From: Stutzerimonas stutzeri
GTDB lineage: Bacteria > Pseudomonadota > Gammaproteobacteria > Pseudomonadales > Pseudomonadaceae
DNA length: 64,000 bases
Assembly (NCBI RefSeq): GCF_002890915.1
Contig: NZ_POUT01000002.1
Location: forward strand, 62,001-126,000
Direction of reading: 5' to 3'
Part shown: positions 16,552-25,294 of the stretch, piece after piece
How the letters are laid out: each line of letters starts with the position of its first letter
How positions within the stretch are numbered: the first letter of the stretch is position 1
The notes under the pieces: generated by a model
Databases searched by the model: none
What the model saw: the letters and a program-made list of their open reading frames with translations, nothing else
What the model was told of the DNA's origin: nothing
Position numbers and translations under genes: made by a program

Positions 16552-17664
16552 ATGCCCCGACTCCTCGGACTCGACGCCCTGCGCGGTGGAGCGGCGCTGT
16601 GCGTCGCCTATTCCCATCTGATCGCCAAGATGAAGCGCGACGGCCTCTTCGACGAACTGACCAGCTACCTGTTCCTGTCGACCAAGACGGTGCTGGATGT
16701 CGGCAAGGCCAGCGTGCTGGTGCTGTTCGCCCTGAGCGGCTATTTCATCGTCGCCGGCCTGTACCGGAACCGACAGACTTTCGAGCGGCCGGTGGCGGCG
16801 TTCGTGTGCCAGCGTTTCTTCCGCCTGTTCCCGTTGTACTGGCTGTCGCTGCTGCTCGGCACGATGTTTCCCTGGGACGACCCGGCGCGGCTGTTCTCGG
16901 CGTTGGTCATCGCCGTCAACGCGACGATGCTGCAGGGCTTCTTCCTGGTCGAGAACGTGATCGGTCTGTACTGGACACTGCAGATCGAGATCACCTTCTA
17001 CGTGCTTTGCATGGTGATGTTCGCCTTCAGGCCGGGTAGCTCCGCGCGGCTGGATCTGCTCTTGCTGGTCCTGCAGTACGGTTTCACCTTGTTGCTCGCC
17101 TACCTGCGCTACAGCCTGGAGGCCAAGTTGCCGGTGGCGCTGCCGTTGATGGTGAGTGTGTGCTTCCTCGGCGCGCTGTGGAAAAGCACCGACAACGGAC
17201 GCGCCACTAGTTCCGGCGGCTACGCCTGGGCCGCGGTCGCGCTGTTCTATGTCTTCCTCCTGCCGACCTGCGTGCTCGCCTATTCCCACGATACCGGGCT
17301 CGGTGAAACCTGGTATCGCTATCTCGTGAGCTACAGCCTGGGGATGGCGATCTTCCTGCTGGCGACGCGAATCAAGGGGCAGGGGCTGCGCTGGCTGGCG
17401 CCCGTCGGGGGCGTGGGCTACATCATCTTCCTGACCCACCCCTCGGTGTTCGCCATCGCCGAGCGCCTGCACTTCCATCCCTCGGCGCTGGTCATTCCCG
17501 GTCCGCTGTACATCGGCATCATGCTGGCGGTCGTTACACTATTGGCCTTCTTCATCAAGCGTACCCTGGCCGATCCGATCCAGGGTTACGGCGACCGGGT
17601 GGTCAGCCGGCTGGGCCGCCGTCGCCAGGGCGGACTGGCCCGACCGGCGCGGCCGCAGGCGTAA
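16552..17664 (+). CDS. Acyltransferase 3 family membrane protein
   Basis: A 370-residue protein of the acyltransferase 3 (OafA/NodX) family with about ten membrane helices. LGLDALRGGAALCVAYSHL at the N-terminus has the catalytic-type histidine and the LRG motif of the family; RFFRLFPLYW is the second family motif. Members add acetyl or other acyl groups to sugars of O-antigen, peptidoglycan or exopolysaccharide. The ribosome-binding site is weak. It sits alone between mutS and cinA-recA, a position that is not part of the conserved recA neighbourhood, so it may be a strain-variable insertion. Substrate unknown. Confidence 0.85.
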   Translation: MPRLLGLDALRGGAALCVAYSHLIAKMKRDGLFDELTSYLFLSTKTVLDVGKASVLVLFALSGYFIVAGLYRNRQTFERPVAAFVCQRFFRLFPLYWLSLLLGTMFPWDDPARLFSALVIAVNATMLQGFFLVENVIGLYWTLQIEITFYVLCMVMFAFRPGSSARLDLLLLVLQYGFTLLLAYLRYSLEAKLPVALPLMVSVCFLGALWKSTDNGRATSSGGYAWAAVALFYVFLLPTCVLAYSHDTGLGETWYRYLVSYSLGMAIFLLATRIKGQGLRWLAPVGGVGYIIFLTHPSVFAIAERLHFHPSALVIPGPLYIGIMLAVVTLLAFFIKRTLADPIQGYGDRVVSRLGRRRQGGLARPARPQA

Positions 17665-17765
17665 TGCTGGCGCAGGGGCGCCGCTCGAGCGGTCCGGCGA
17701 TCCGGCGGGCTGAAGTGTGTGGGCAGCTGGTGTAGGGTAGCGGTTTTTCCGCTTCCGGAGCCCCG

Positions 17766-18263
17766 ATGACGCTCACCGATCTCGCCTCGCGATTGGGCGA
17801 AGCCCTGCAACGACAGGATGCACAGGTCACCACCGCCGAATCCTGTACCGGCGGCGGGATCGCCGAGGCGATCACCCGGATCGCCGGCAGCTCGGCCTGG
17901 TTCGAGGCCGGCTACGTCACCTATTCCAATGCGCAGAAGACCCTGCAGCTCGGCGTGCCGGCGCAGCTGTTCGAGCAGGTGGGGGCGGTCAGTGCCGAGG
18001 TGGTGCAGGCCATGGCGCGAGGTGCGCAGCAGCACAGCGGTGCGCGTTTCGCGGTGGCGGTCAGTGGTATCGCCGGGCCGAGCGGCGGTTCGGCGGACAA
18101 GCCGGTGGGCACGGTCTGGATCGCCTGGGCCGATAGCGCGCAGCTGCATACCCGGCGCTATCTGTTTGCCGGCGACCGCCAGGCGGTGCGTGAGCAGACG
18201 GTGGTGGCCGCGCTGCAAGGACTGTTGCGCCTGGCGGCTGGAGAAAATCCGGCGCAGGGCTAG
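17766..18263 (+). CDS. pncC: CinA C-terminal domain protein, nicotinamide-nucleotide amidase PncC
   Basis: A 165-residue stand-alone CinA C-terminal domain. TTAESCTGGGIAEAITRIAGSS (residues 22 onward) contains the active-site serine region, and AVSGIAGPSGGSADKPVGTV is the other family block. It deamidates nicotinamide mononucleotide to nicotinate mononucleotide in NAD salvage. It ends 83 bases before recA, the usual order in gammaproteobacteria, and may be partly co-transcribed with recA. Confidence 0.93.
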   Translation: MTLTDLASRLGEALQRQDAQVTTAESCTGGGIAEAITRIAGSSAWFEAGYVTYSNAQKTLQLGVPAQLFEQVGAVSAEVVQAMARGAQQHSGARFAVAVSGIAGPSGGSADKPVGTVWIAWADSAQLHTRRYLFAGDRQAVREQTVVAALQGLLRLAAGENPAQG

Positions 18264-18273
18264 GCGAGCAAAT

Positions 18274-18308
18274 TTGCCTATGTTCTAATACTGTCTACTT
18301 ATACAGTT
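18274..18308 (+). promoter_or_regulatory. recA promoter with LexA (SOS) box
   Basis: TACTGTCTACTTATACAGTT at 18289-18308 contains CTG-N10-CAG, the LexA operator, and departs little from the classic consensus. A -35-like TTGCCT lies at 18274-18279 and the -10 (around TACTTA, 18296-18301) falls inside the operator, so bound LexA would block RNA polymerase. The recA ATG is 39 bases downstream. Confidence 0.92.
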
Positions 18309-18346
18309 GTTGTGGCCTCTGGCCCTCTTGATCAAGTGAGGATTCG

Positions 18347-19390
18347 ATGGACGAGAACAAGAAGCGCGCCTTGGCTGCAGCCCTGGGCCAGATCGAGAAG
18401 CAGTTCGGCAAGGGCGCGGTGATGCGCATGGGCGATCATGATCGCCAGGCGATCCCGGCCATTTCCACCGGCTCGCTGGGGCTGGATATCGCACTGGGCA
18501 TCGGTGGCCTGCCGAAAGGCCGCATCGTCGAGATCTACGGTCCGGAGTCGTCGGGCAAGACCACCATGACCCTCTCGGTCATCGCCGAGGCGCAGAAGAT
18601 GGGCGCCACCTGCGCCTTCGTCGATGCCGAGCACGCGCTGGACCCGGATTACGCCGGCAAGCTGGGCGTCAATGTCGACGACCTGCTGGTGTCGCAGCCG
18701 GACACCGGCGAGCAGGCGCTGGAAATCACCGACATGCTGGTGCGCTCCAACGCGGTGGACGTGATCATCGTCGACTCCGTGGCGGCGCTGGTGCCCAAGG
18801 CCGAGATCGAAGGCGAAATGGGCGATGCCCACGTCGGCCTGCAGGCACGTCTGATGTCCCAGGCGCTGCGCAAGATCACCGGCAACATCAAGAACGCCAA
18901 CTGCCTGGTCATCTTCATCAACCAGATCCGCATGAAGATCGGCGTGATGTTCGGCAGCCCGGAAACCACCACCGGTGGTAACGCGTTGAAGTTCTACGCC
19001 TCGGTGCGCCTGGACATCCGTCGTACCGGCGCGGTGAAGGAAGGCGACGAGGTGGTCGGCAGCGAAACCCGCGTCAAGGTAGTGAAGAACAAGGTGGCGC
19101 CGCCGTTCCGCCAGGCCGAGTTCCAGATCCTCTACGGCAAGGGCATCTACCGCAACGGCGAGATCATCGATCTCGGCGTGCAGCAGGGCCTGGTCGAGAA
19201 GTCCGGCGCCTGGTACGCCTACAAGGGCAACAAGATCGGCCAGGGCAAGGCCAACGCCGCCAAGTACCTGGAAGACAATCCGGAGATCGGCCGCGAGATC
19301 GAGCAGCAGATTCGCGAGAAACTGCTGGTGGTCAGCGGCAGCGGCAAGGCGAACGTGGTCAGCGAAGACCTGGTCGACGCCGATCTCTGA
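18347..19390 (+). CDS. recA: Recombinase RecA
   Basis: A 347-residue RecA. Walker A is GPESSGKTT (about residues 66-74), the Walker B equivalent is [12 protein letters not shown], and loop L2 contains [19 protein letters not shown]. It forms filaments on single-stranded DNA, catalyses strand exchange and triggers LexA self-cleavage. The start ATG follows GTGAGG. recX follows after five bases, so the pair is co-transcribed. Control by the upstream LexA box is direct from sequence. Confidence 0.99.
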   Translation: MDENKKRALAAALGQIEKQFGKGAVMRMGDHDRQAIPAISTGSLGLDIALGIGGLPKGRIVEIYGPESSGKTTMTLSVIAEAQKMGATCAFVDAEHALDPDYAGKLGVNVDDLLVSQPDTGEQALEITDMLVRSNAVDVIIVDSVAALVPKAEIEGEMGDAHVGLQARLMSQALRKITGNIKNANCLVIFINQIRMKIGVMFGSPETTTGGNALKFYASVRLDIRRTGAVKEGDEVVGSETRVKVVKNKVAPPFRQAEFQILYGKGIYRNGEIIDLGVQQGLVEKSGAWYAYKGNKIGQGKANAAKYLEDNPEIGREIEQQIREKLLVVSGSGKANVVSEDLVDADL

Positions 19391-19395
19391 TCCGC

Positions 19396-19860
19396 ATGCC
19401 CGTCGTGCTCGATAGCCCCGCCGCGGTGCGGCGGGCGGCAATGGACCTGCTGGCCCGACGCGAGCATGGTCGCGTCGAGCTCTTCCGCAAGTTGCGCCAG
19501 CGCGGCGCCCCGCCCGAACTGATCGAACAGGCCCTGGATCGTCTCTGCGAGCAGGGCCTGCTGTCCGAATCGCGTTACCTCGAAAATTTCGTCAGGAGCC
19601 GGGCCAATGCCGGCTATGGGCCGTTGCGCATCCGTGAGGAGCTGGCCCAGCGCGGGCTGCCGCGCGCGGATATCGAGCAGGCCTTGCGCGACAGCGGCTT
19701 CGACTGGGGCGAGCAACTGCGCGATGCCTGGCAACGCAAGTTCGGCCGGCTGCCAGCAGACGCCCGCGAACGCGCCAAGCAGGGGCGCTTCCTCAGCTAC
19801 CGGGGCTATCCGCCGGAGCTGATCGGCCGGCTGCTGCGTGGTGGCGCTTCAGACGACTGA
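19396..19860 (+). CDS. recX: RecA regulatory protein RecX
   Basis: A 154-residue, helix-rich protein of the RecX family. Family signatures are [20 protein letters not shown] near residue 17, [17 protein letters not shown] in the middle and [19 protein letters not shown] at the C-terminus, showing the three tandem three-helix repeats. It binds RecA filaments and limits their activity. The start is five bases past the recA stop; expression should follow recA and SOS induction. Confidence 0.95.
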   Translation: MPVVLDSPAAVRRAAMDLLARREHGRVELFRKLRQRGAPPELIEQALDRLCEQGLLSESRYLENFVRSRANAGYGPLRIREELAQRGLPRADIEQALRDSGFDWGEQLRDAWQRKFGRLPADARERAKQGRFLSYRGYPPELIGRLLRGGASDD

Positions 19861-19916
19861 GTACCTTGCCTGCAGGTTGGTCTGCGCATGTGGATTACAA
19901 GTAGGGGCACGCTGTT

Positions 19917-19979
19917 TGTAGGAGCCAGCTTGCTGGCGATTAGCTTTTCAACAGTATCGCCAGCAAGCTGGCTCCTACA
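19917..19979. repeat. Perfect inverted pair of REP elements (BIME)
   Basis: Two 24-base REP copies, 19917-19940 and 19956-19979, are exact reverse complements with a 15-base spacer. Each has its own inner palindrome (GCCAGCAAGCTGGC type). The core TGTAGGAGCCAGC is the pseudomonad REP form also present once at 7662. Located after recX, it could form a very stable hairpin and end the recA-recX transcript. The rest of 19861-20075 shows nothing else. Confidence 0.88.
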
Positions 19980-20075
19980 GAAATCCGGGCTCGGGCCCAC
20001 ACATCTGCGGATGCGCATCACTCCCTGTGCGCGCCCCCGTGGTGATTGCAGGCCGCAGGCCCGAACCTTCGTCCA

Positions 20076-21167
20076 TCAGTCCTCGGTCGCCAGCAGCGGT
20101 GCCCAGCTGGTGGGCTCGTTGATGTAGTCGGTGAGCTCGCGCAGCCGTCCATGGTCGCGACCGTTGAAGACGAAGCTCAACCGCGGCAGACGCTGCAGTT
20201 CCGGCTCGTCCAGTTCCGATTCGCAGCACGCTTGCTGTTCGAATGCGCCGCTCAGGCACAGGTCGGCGAACTCGTCGTTCAGGTACTCCATGGCCAGTTC
20301 GTTCAGCGGGTGGTTCATGCGCAGGACGAAGCGGTCCTTGAGCCAGCGGCTGGAGTGGAAATTGCGATAGAAGTCGGCGATTTCCTTGGCGGCTTGCTCG
20401 GCATCGTCCACCAGGCGCATCAGGCGCATGTCGCTGGGCAGGATGTAGCGGTTTCCTTCCAGCTGGCCGCGCATGAACCGCAGCGCATCGCTCCAATACG
20501 AGCCGCCCGGTTCGTCGAGCAGCACCACCGGTACCAGCGGACTCTTGCCGGTCTGGATCAGCGTGAGCACCTCCAGTGCTTCATCGAGCGTGCCGAAGCC
20601 GCCGGGGCAGAGTACCAGGGCGTCCGCCTCCTTGATGAAGAACAGTTTGCGCACGAAGAAGAAGTGGAACGACAGCAGGTTGTCGGTGCCGTCCACCGTC
20701 GGGTTGGCATGCTGCTCGAAGGGAAGCGTGATATTGAGCCCGAGGCTGTTGTCGCGCCCGGCGCCTTCGTGGGCGGCAGCCATGATGCCGCCGCCGGCGC
20801 CGGTGATGACCATGAAGTTGTAGTGCGCCAGGGTGCTGCCCAGCTGGCGCGCCAGTGCATACAGCGGGTGCTCGATCGGCGTGCGGGCAGAGCCGAACAC
20901 CGTGACCTTGCGGCGCCGCTTGAACTGGTCCAGGCGGCTGAAGGCGTGCTCCATCTCGCGCATCGTCTGCAGCAGGATCTTGGCATCCCAACGGCTGCGG
21001 TCGGCCTGGGCCATGCGCATCACGGTGACCAGCATTTCCCGGTACAGCGGCAGGTTGGGGCTGGTTTCGGGGACGACCATGGTGACGAGTTCATCGATCC
21101 TGCTTTCGAGGTCGGCGCCGCTGGTCTTGAAGTGTCGCGACAGGTAGTCGTCCGGATCGAAAGACAT
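20076..21167 (-). CDS. LOG family protein (nucleotide monophosphate nucleosidase-like)
   Basis: A 363-residue protein with a LOG/lysine-decarboxylase-like Rossmann domain. The paired motifs GAGGGIM (residues 123-129) and PGGFGTLDE (188-196) mark the family. These proteins usually cleave the N-glycosidic bond of nucleoside monophosphates, as LOG does for cytokinin nucleotides. Long N- and C-terminal extensions (about 90 and 110 residues) distinguish it from small LOG proteins, so its substrate may differ. The start is ATG 21167 with GGAGAA upstream; an earlier in-frame GTG is less likely. It follows the metallo-beta-lactamase gene on the same strand after 133 bases. Cytokinin production should not be assumed. 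Confidence 0.85.
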   Translation of the reverse strand: MSFDPDDYLSRHFKTSGADLESRIDELVTMVVPETSPNLPLYREMLVTVMRMAQADRSRWDAKILLQTMREMEHAFSRLDQFKRRRKVTVFGSARTPIEHPLYALARQLGSTLAHYNFMVITGAGGGIMAAAHEGAGRDNSLGLNITLPFEQHANPTVDGTDNLLSFHFFFVRKLFFIKEADALVLCPGGFGTLDEALEVLTLIQTGKSPLVPVVLLDEPGGSYWSDALRFMRGQLEGNRYILPSDMRLMRLVDDAEQAAKEIADFYRNFHSSRWLKDRFVLRMNHPLNELAMEYLNDEFADLCLSGAFEQQACCESELDEPELQRLPRLSFVFNGRDHGRLRELTDYINEPTSWAPLLATED

Positions 21168-21300
21168 ACAACTTCTCCATGTATGAGTGCTACGCCCAGG
21201 CTGAGGCCGCAATCGGCGGAATTCAAGCCGAAGGCGTTTGGGCAGGGCCGTTCCGCTGCCGGAACCCGGGGCTCCGGCGCGTTCGGATGGGCGCTAGCAC

Positions 21301-22710
21301 TCAGAGCGCGATGCGATCACCGGGTTCCGGTATCCGGGCTTCCCAGTTGAGGCGGTCGCGAATGGCCTGTTGCAGGACCTGCATCTTTTCCAGTTCGCCG
21401 TGGACCAGATAGAGCTCCGGGCGGTTCTCGAACTGACTGACCCAGTCGATCAGCTGCGACTGGCCGGCATGCGCGGAAAACCCGCCGAGCGTATGGACCT
21501 TGGCATTCACGGCAATGCGCTGGTGCAGCAGCTTGACGCTTTTCGCCCCGTCGACGATGGCGCGGCCGAGGGTACCGCGGGCCTGGAAGCCGGGGATCAC
21601 CAGATGGCACTCCTCGCGCCAGAGGTTGTGCTTGAAGTGGTGCAGGATGCGCCCGCCGGTGCACATGCCGCTGCCGGCGATGATGATCACGCCGCTCTTG
21701 AAGCGGTTGATGGCCATCGACTCTTCGGGCGTCGGCGTGGGCTTGAGTATCGGCAACCAGCGTTCGGCGTAGAGCTTGCTGCTGGTTGCGCTGAGCGCGG
21801 GGGCGATGCCGTTGAGGTCCAGCTGGTCCTTGTAGTGCGAGTAGATGGCGTTGGCGCCGATCGCCATGGGGCTGTCGAGGAAGACCGCCTGCTGTGGCAG
21901 GCGGCCTTCGCGATGGAAGCGGCCGAGGTAGTAGATCAGGTCCTGGGTGCGCCCGACGGCGAAGGACGGCATCAGCACGTTGCCGCCATCGCGATGGGCC
22001 TGCTGCAGGATGCCGGCCAGTTCCTCGAGCGTGGCGTCGTGGCTGCGGTGGTCGCGGTCGCCGTAGGTCGACTCCATCAGCACCACGTCGGCTTCCTTGA
22101 GCACGGTGGGCGCGTGCATCAGCGGCGAGCAGGTGTTGCCCAAGTCTCCGGAGAATACCAGGCGGCGGGTCCGGCCGTGGTCCCGTACATCCATCTGCAC
22201 GATGGCCGAGCCGAGGATATGGCCGGCATCGTGGAAGGTCACGCTGACCCCGGCTGCGGCTTCGAATGTCTCGCCATACCGATGCGGTGCGCGCTGGCCG
22301 AGCATGCGTTCGGCGTCGACCCGGGTGTAGAGCGGCTGGATCAACGGCTTGCCGATACGTGCGCGCCACTTGTTCTCCCATTCGGCGTCCTTTTCCTGGA
22401 TCTGCGCCGAATCCAGCAGCATCAGCTCGAGCAGTTCGGCCGTGGCATCGGTGCAATGCACCGGGCCGCGATAGCCGAGTGCGACCAGGCGCGGCAACAG
22501 GCCGCTGTGATCGATATGGGCATGGGAAAGCACGACCGCGTCGAGGGTCTTGGGGTCGAAGGCGAAGGGCGCGCGGTTGTCGCTTTCCTCCTGCCGGCGT
22601 CCCTGGTGCATGCCGCATTCGAGCAGAACCCTCGCGCCGTCATGGGTCTCAATGAGATAGCAGGAGCCGGTGACCTGTTGTATCGCGCCGAGAAAACTGA
22701 GCAAAGCCAT
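21301..22710 (-). CDS. Beta-CASP metallo-beta-lactamase fold RNA-processing protein
   Basis: A 469-residue protein with the metallo-beta-lactamase motif HAHIDHSG (residues 63-70), the downstream zinc ligands in DAGHILGSA and SGDLGN, and a beta-CASP domain including IIAGSGMCTGGRILHH and the final FSAHAGQSQLIDW. This architecture is shared with CPSF73-like and YsH1-like RNA nucleases. It probably degrades or processes RNA, but the target is unknown. The start ATG 22710 has AGGAAGG upstream; the frame upstream runs into the shared promoter region. It is divergent from the phosphoketolase-family gene across an Anr-like site. Confidence 0.88.
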   Translation of the reverse strand: MALLSFLGAIQQVTGSCYLIETHDGARVLLECGMHQGRRQEESDNRAPFAFDPKTLDAVVLSHAHIDHSGLLPRLVALGYRGPVHCTDATAELLELMLLDSAQIQEKDAEWENKWRARIGKPLIQPLYTRVDAERMLGQRAPHRYGETFEAAAGVSVTFHDAGHILGSAIVQMDVRDHGRTRRLVFSGDLGNTCSPLMHAPTVLKEADVVLMESTYGDRDHRSHDATLEELAGILQQAHRDGGNVLMPSFAVGRTQDLIYYLGRFHREGRLPQQAVFLDSPMAIGANAIYSHYKDQLDLNGIAPALSATSSKLYAERWLPILKPTPTPEESMAINRFKSGVIIIAGSGMCTGGRILHHFKHNLWREECHLVIPGFQARGTLGRAIVDGAKSVKLLHQRIAVNAKVHTLGGFSAHAGQSQLIDWVSQFENRPELYLVHGELEKMQVLQQAIRDRLNWEARIPEPGDRIAL

Positions 22711-22767
22711 GTTGCCTTCCTGTCTGTACGATGGTGTCCACTTTGCAGGCTCGGTTGCCAGGAGCAC

Positions 22768-22781
22768 TTGATACATATCAG
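22768..22781. promoter_or_regulatory. Anr/FNR-like binding site in the divergent promoter region
   Basis: TTGATACATATCAG matches the Anr/FNR consensus TTGAT-N4-ATCAA in nine of ten defined bases. Its centre (22774.5) is 64 bases from the minus-strand ATG (22710) and 68 from the plus-strand ATG (22843). A -10-like TAGACT (22804-22809) would give a plus-strand start near 22816, putting the site at about -41.5, the standard activating position. The minus strand has a weaker CAAAGT at the mirror position. Confidence 0.72.
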
Positions 22782-22842
22782 AGATAACGAAACGAGCCCT
22801 GCCTAGACTACAGCACATCCTGCTTACCGACGGAGTGATCCC

Positions 22843-25269
22843 ATGAGTCAGCTACTGCCCAGCCTTACCGAGCTGGATCAACATGCCCAAGCCGAGCCGG
22901 AATTCGCTGCCTGGCGCGGCGGCTTCGGACCGTTCGAGCATGCGCTGGAGACCCAGGCGGCCGTATTCCGCCTGGCCCACCAGTTGGTACAAGCAGGGCA
23001 TCAGCCGGATCTCGCCAGCGTCTACCGGGTGCTGCAGGCCGTCGATCGCGTTGCCAGCGCCGGCCTCTGGCTGGTGGTGCACATGACCTACGCACGCCAT
23101 GTCCGGCTCGATGGCACGCCGCTGGGCGCCGAGGACTTCAAGCGCAGCCCCGAAGGGCATACCGGCGGTGCGCTGAACATGGTGCCGGCCTATGCCGGCT
23201 ACCTGGCGCTGAATGCCTTGACCGGCCGGACCCGCGCCTGGTTGATGGGGCAGGGCCATTGCGTGGCGGCGGTCGATGCGCTCAACCTGCTGACCGGCAA
23301 CCTGCACCCCGAACAGGCGCAGGCCTACGGTGAAGGCGAAAAGGGCATGAATCGCCTGCTGCAGGATTTCTACGGCTATCGCCAGGCCGCCGACGGCAGC
23401 CCGCTGGCGCCGCTGGGCAGCCACGTCAATCCTCATACCGCAGGCGGTATCGCCGAGGGCGGCTATCTCGGTTTCGCCGAACTGCAATACGCGCACATGC
23501 CCTTGCCGGGCGAGACGCTGGTGGCCTTCCTCTCCGATGGCGCCGCGGAAGAGCAGCGCGGCAGCGACTGGATTCCGCGCTGGTGGCGGGCCGAAGATTG
23601 CGGAATGGCGTTGCCGGTGATGATCGCCAACGGTCGGCGTATCGAGCAGCGCACCTCCCTGGGCACCGAAAAGGGGCTGGAGGATTTCCGCCAGCACCTG
23701 GGGCAGTGCGGTTTCGACCCGATTCCCTTCGATGGCCGCGACCCCGCCGCCTTCGTCGCCACGCTCTGGGAGATGGAGCTGCGCCTGGGGCGCCGGGTCG
23801 AAGAGAAGGACCGGGGCATCCTCAACTACCCGCTGCCGATACCCTATGGCATCGCCGAGACGGTCAAGGGCTTCGGCTTCTATGGCGCCGGCACCAATGC
23901 CGCACACAACCTGCCGCTGCCGGGTAATCCGCGTCTGGATTCCGAGGCCCGCGAACTGTTCAACGAGCACGCGGCGCGCCTGTTCGTCCCGCAGGCGGAA
24001 CTGGATGCCGCACTGGGGCTGTTCGTCCGCCATCGCCAGGGCCGTCCGCTCGAGCGTGACAACCCGCTGGCGCTGCGCCGGCCCGCGGAACCGCGCATGC
24101 CACAGCTGAACTACCGTGACGATGCCTGCTCGCCGATGGCGGCGGTCGACCGCTTCTTCGTCGAACTGACCCAGGCCAACCCGTCGCTGCGTCCGCGCGT
24201 GGGCAATCCGGACGAACTGGCGAGCAATCGCCTGGCCGGCGTGCTCAAGGCGCTCAAGCACCGGGTGATCGACCCGGAAAGCGAACTCGAAGCGATCGAT
24301 GGGGCCGTCATCACCGCGCTCAACGAAGAGGCCGTGGTGTCCGCCTGCCTCGCCAACCAGGGTGGCTTGAACCTGGTCGCCAGCTACGAAGCGTTCTGCG
24401 TGAAGATGCTCGGTGTGGTGCGCCAGAGCATCATCTTCTCCCGCCAGCAAAAGGAAATCGGCCGGCCGGCCGGCTGGCTCGGCTGGCCGCTGATCGCGAC
24501 CTCGCATACCTGGGAAAACGGCAAGAACCAGCAGTCGCACCAGGACACCACCTTCTGCGAGGCGCTGCTCGGGGAAATGAGCGACATGGTGCGCGTGCTG
24601 TTCCCGGCCGACCACAACAGCGCCCTGGCCCTGTTGCCGTCGATCTACAAGGCGCGAGGGGAGCTGGCTTGCCTGGTGATGCCCAAGCGCGATCGGCCGT
24701 GCTATTTCAACCAGGCCCAGGCCGAGCAGCTGGCCCGCGATGGCGCTATCGTCGTCGAAGAGAATCCGGGGGAGGGGGCGCTGCTACTGATCGCCAACGG
24801 CAGCTACCAGCTGGGTGAGATGCTGCGTGCCGCAGAGCGCCTCAAGGAAGCCGAATGCGCCTACCGGCTGGTGTATCTACAGGAGCCCGGTCGTTTCAGG
24901 GCGCCGCGCGACCACTGGGAGGTGGAGGCGCGGGCGAGCGACGGGATGGCGGAGCGGCTCTTTCCCGACCGCATGGAAATGCGCGTGCTGCTGACCCACA
25001 TGCGCCCGGAGGTGGCGCGTGGGCACCTGTGGCCGATCCTGCCGGATGCACGCAAGAGTTCGGTACTCGGCTATCGCAATCGTGGCGGCACGCTGGACGA
25101 GTTCGGCATGCAGTTCGCCAACCGCGCCAGCTGGGCCAATGTGCTAGCCGCCTGTGCACGGCTGCGCAACGTGCCGCGCACCGCCTTGCTGACGCGTGAG
25201 GAAGCGGCTGCGGTGGCCGGCAGGGGCGATCCCGAGACCCTGCGCGACGACTACAGCGCCAGGCACTGA
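22843..25269 (+). CDS. Phosphoketolase (XFP) family thiamine-diphosphate enzyme, divergent
   Basis: An 808-residue protein that aligns over the full length of the phosphoketolase family. Landmarks are EGHTGG (104-109, family GHWGT), MGQGHC (135-140, family GPGHGGP), SHVNPHTAGGIAEGGYLG (193-210), SDGAAEEQ (231-238, family GDGEAETGP), ANG (262-264) and the C-terminal NRGGTLDEFGMQFANRASW. Classical members split xylulose- or fructose-phosphate to acetyl phosphate. Here several residues of the substrate and cofactor motifs differ, so activity may be altered; some databases label such proteins xylulose 5-phosphate 3-epimerase. GGAG precedes ATG 22843. Control by oxygen through Anr is inferred from the site upstream. 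No acetate kinase gene is adjacent. Confidence 0.78.
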   Translation: MSQLLPSLTELDQHAQAEPEFAAWRGGFGPFEHALETQAAVFRLAHQLVQAGHQPDLASVYRVLQAVDRVASAGLWLVVHMTYARHVRLDGTPLGAEDFKRSPEGHTGGALNMVPAYAGYLALNALTGRTRAWLMGQGHCVAAVDALNLLTGNLHPEQAQAYGEGEKGMNRLLQDFYGYRQAADGSPLAPLGSHVNPHTAGGIAEGGYLGFAELQYAHMPLPGETLVAFLSDGAAEEQRGSDWIPRWWRAEDCGMALPVMIANGRRIEQRTSLGTEKGLEDFRQHLGQCGFDPIPFDGRDPAAFVATLWEMELRLGRRVEEKDRGILNYPLPIPYGIAETVKGFGFYGAGTNAAHNLPLPGNPRLDSEARELFNEHAARLFVPQAELDAALGLFVRHRQGRPLERDNPLALRRPAEPRMPQLNYRDDACSPMAAVDRFFVELTQANPSLRPRVGNPDELASNRLAGVLKALKHRVIDPESELEAIDGAVITALNEEAVVSACLANQGGLNLVASYEAFCVKMLGVVRQSIIFSRQQKEIGRPAGWLGWPLIATSHTWENGKNQQSHQDTTFCEALLGEMSDMVRVLFPADHNSALALLPSIYKARGELACLVMPKRDRPCYFNQAQAEQLARDGAIVVEENPGEGALLLIANGSYQLGEMLRAAERLKEAECAYRLVYLQEPGRFRAPRDHWEVEARASDGMAERLFPDRMEMRVLLTHMRPEVARGHLWPILPDARKSSVLGYRNRGGTLDEFGMQFANRASWANVLAACARLRNVPRTALLTREEAAAVAGRGDPETLRDDYSARH

Positions 25270-25294
25270 GCCGGGCTTCCCTGAGGGCGGCCCG

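Noticed and set aside
18330..18340. TTGATCAAG upstream of recA as an Anr site
   Set aside because: The half-sites are adjacent without the four-base spacer needed by Anr/FNR.
20076..21167. Lysine decarboxylase
   Set aside because: PGGFGTLDE is the LOG-family motif; the old decarboxylase label for this family is wrong.
21301..22710. Antibiotic-degrading metallo-beta-lactamase
   Set aside because: The beta-CASP domain and lack of a signal peptide point to RNA processing.
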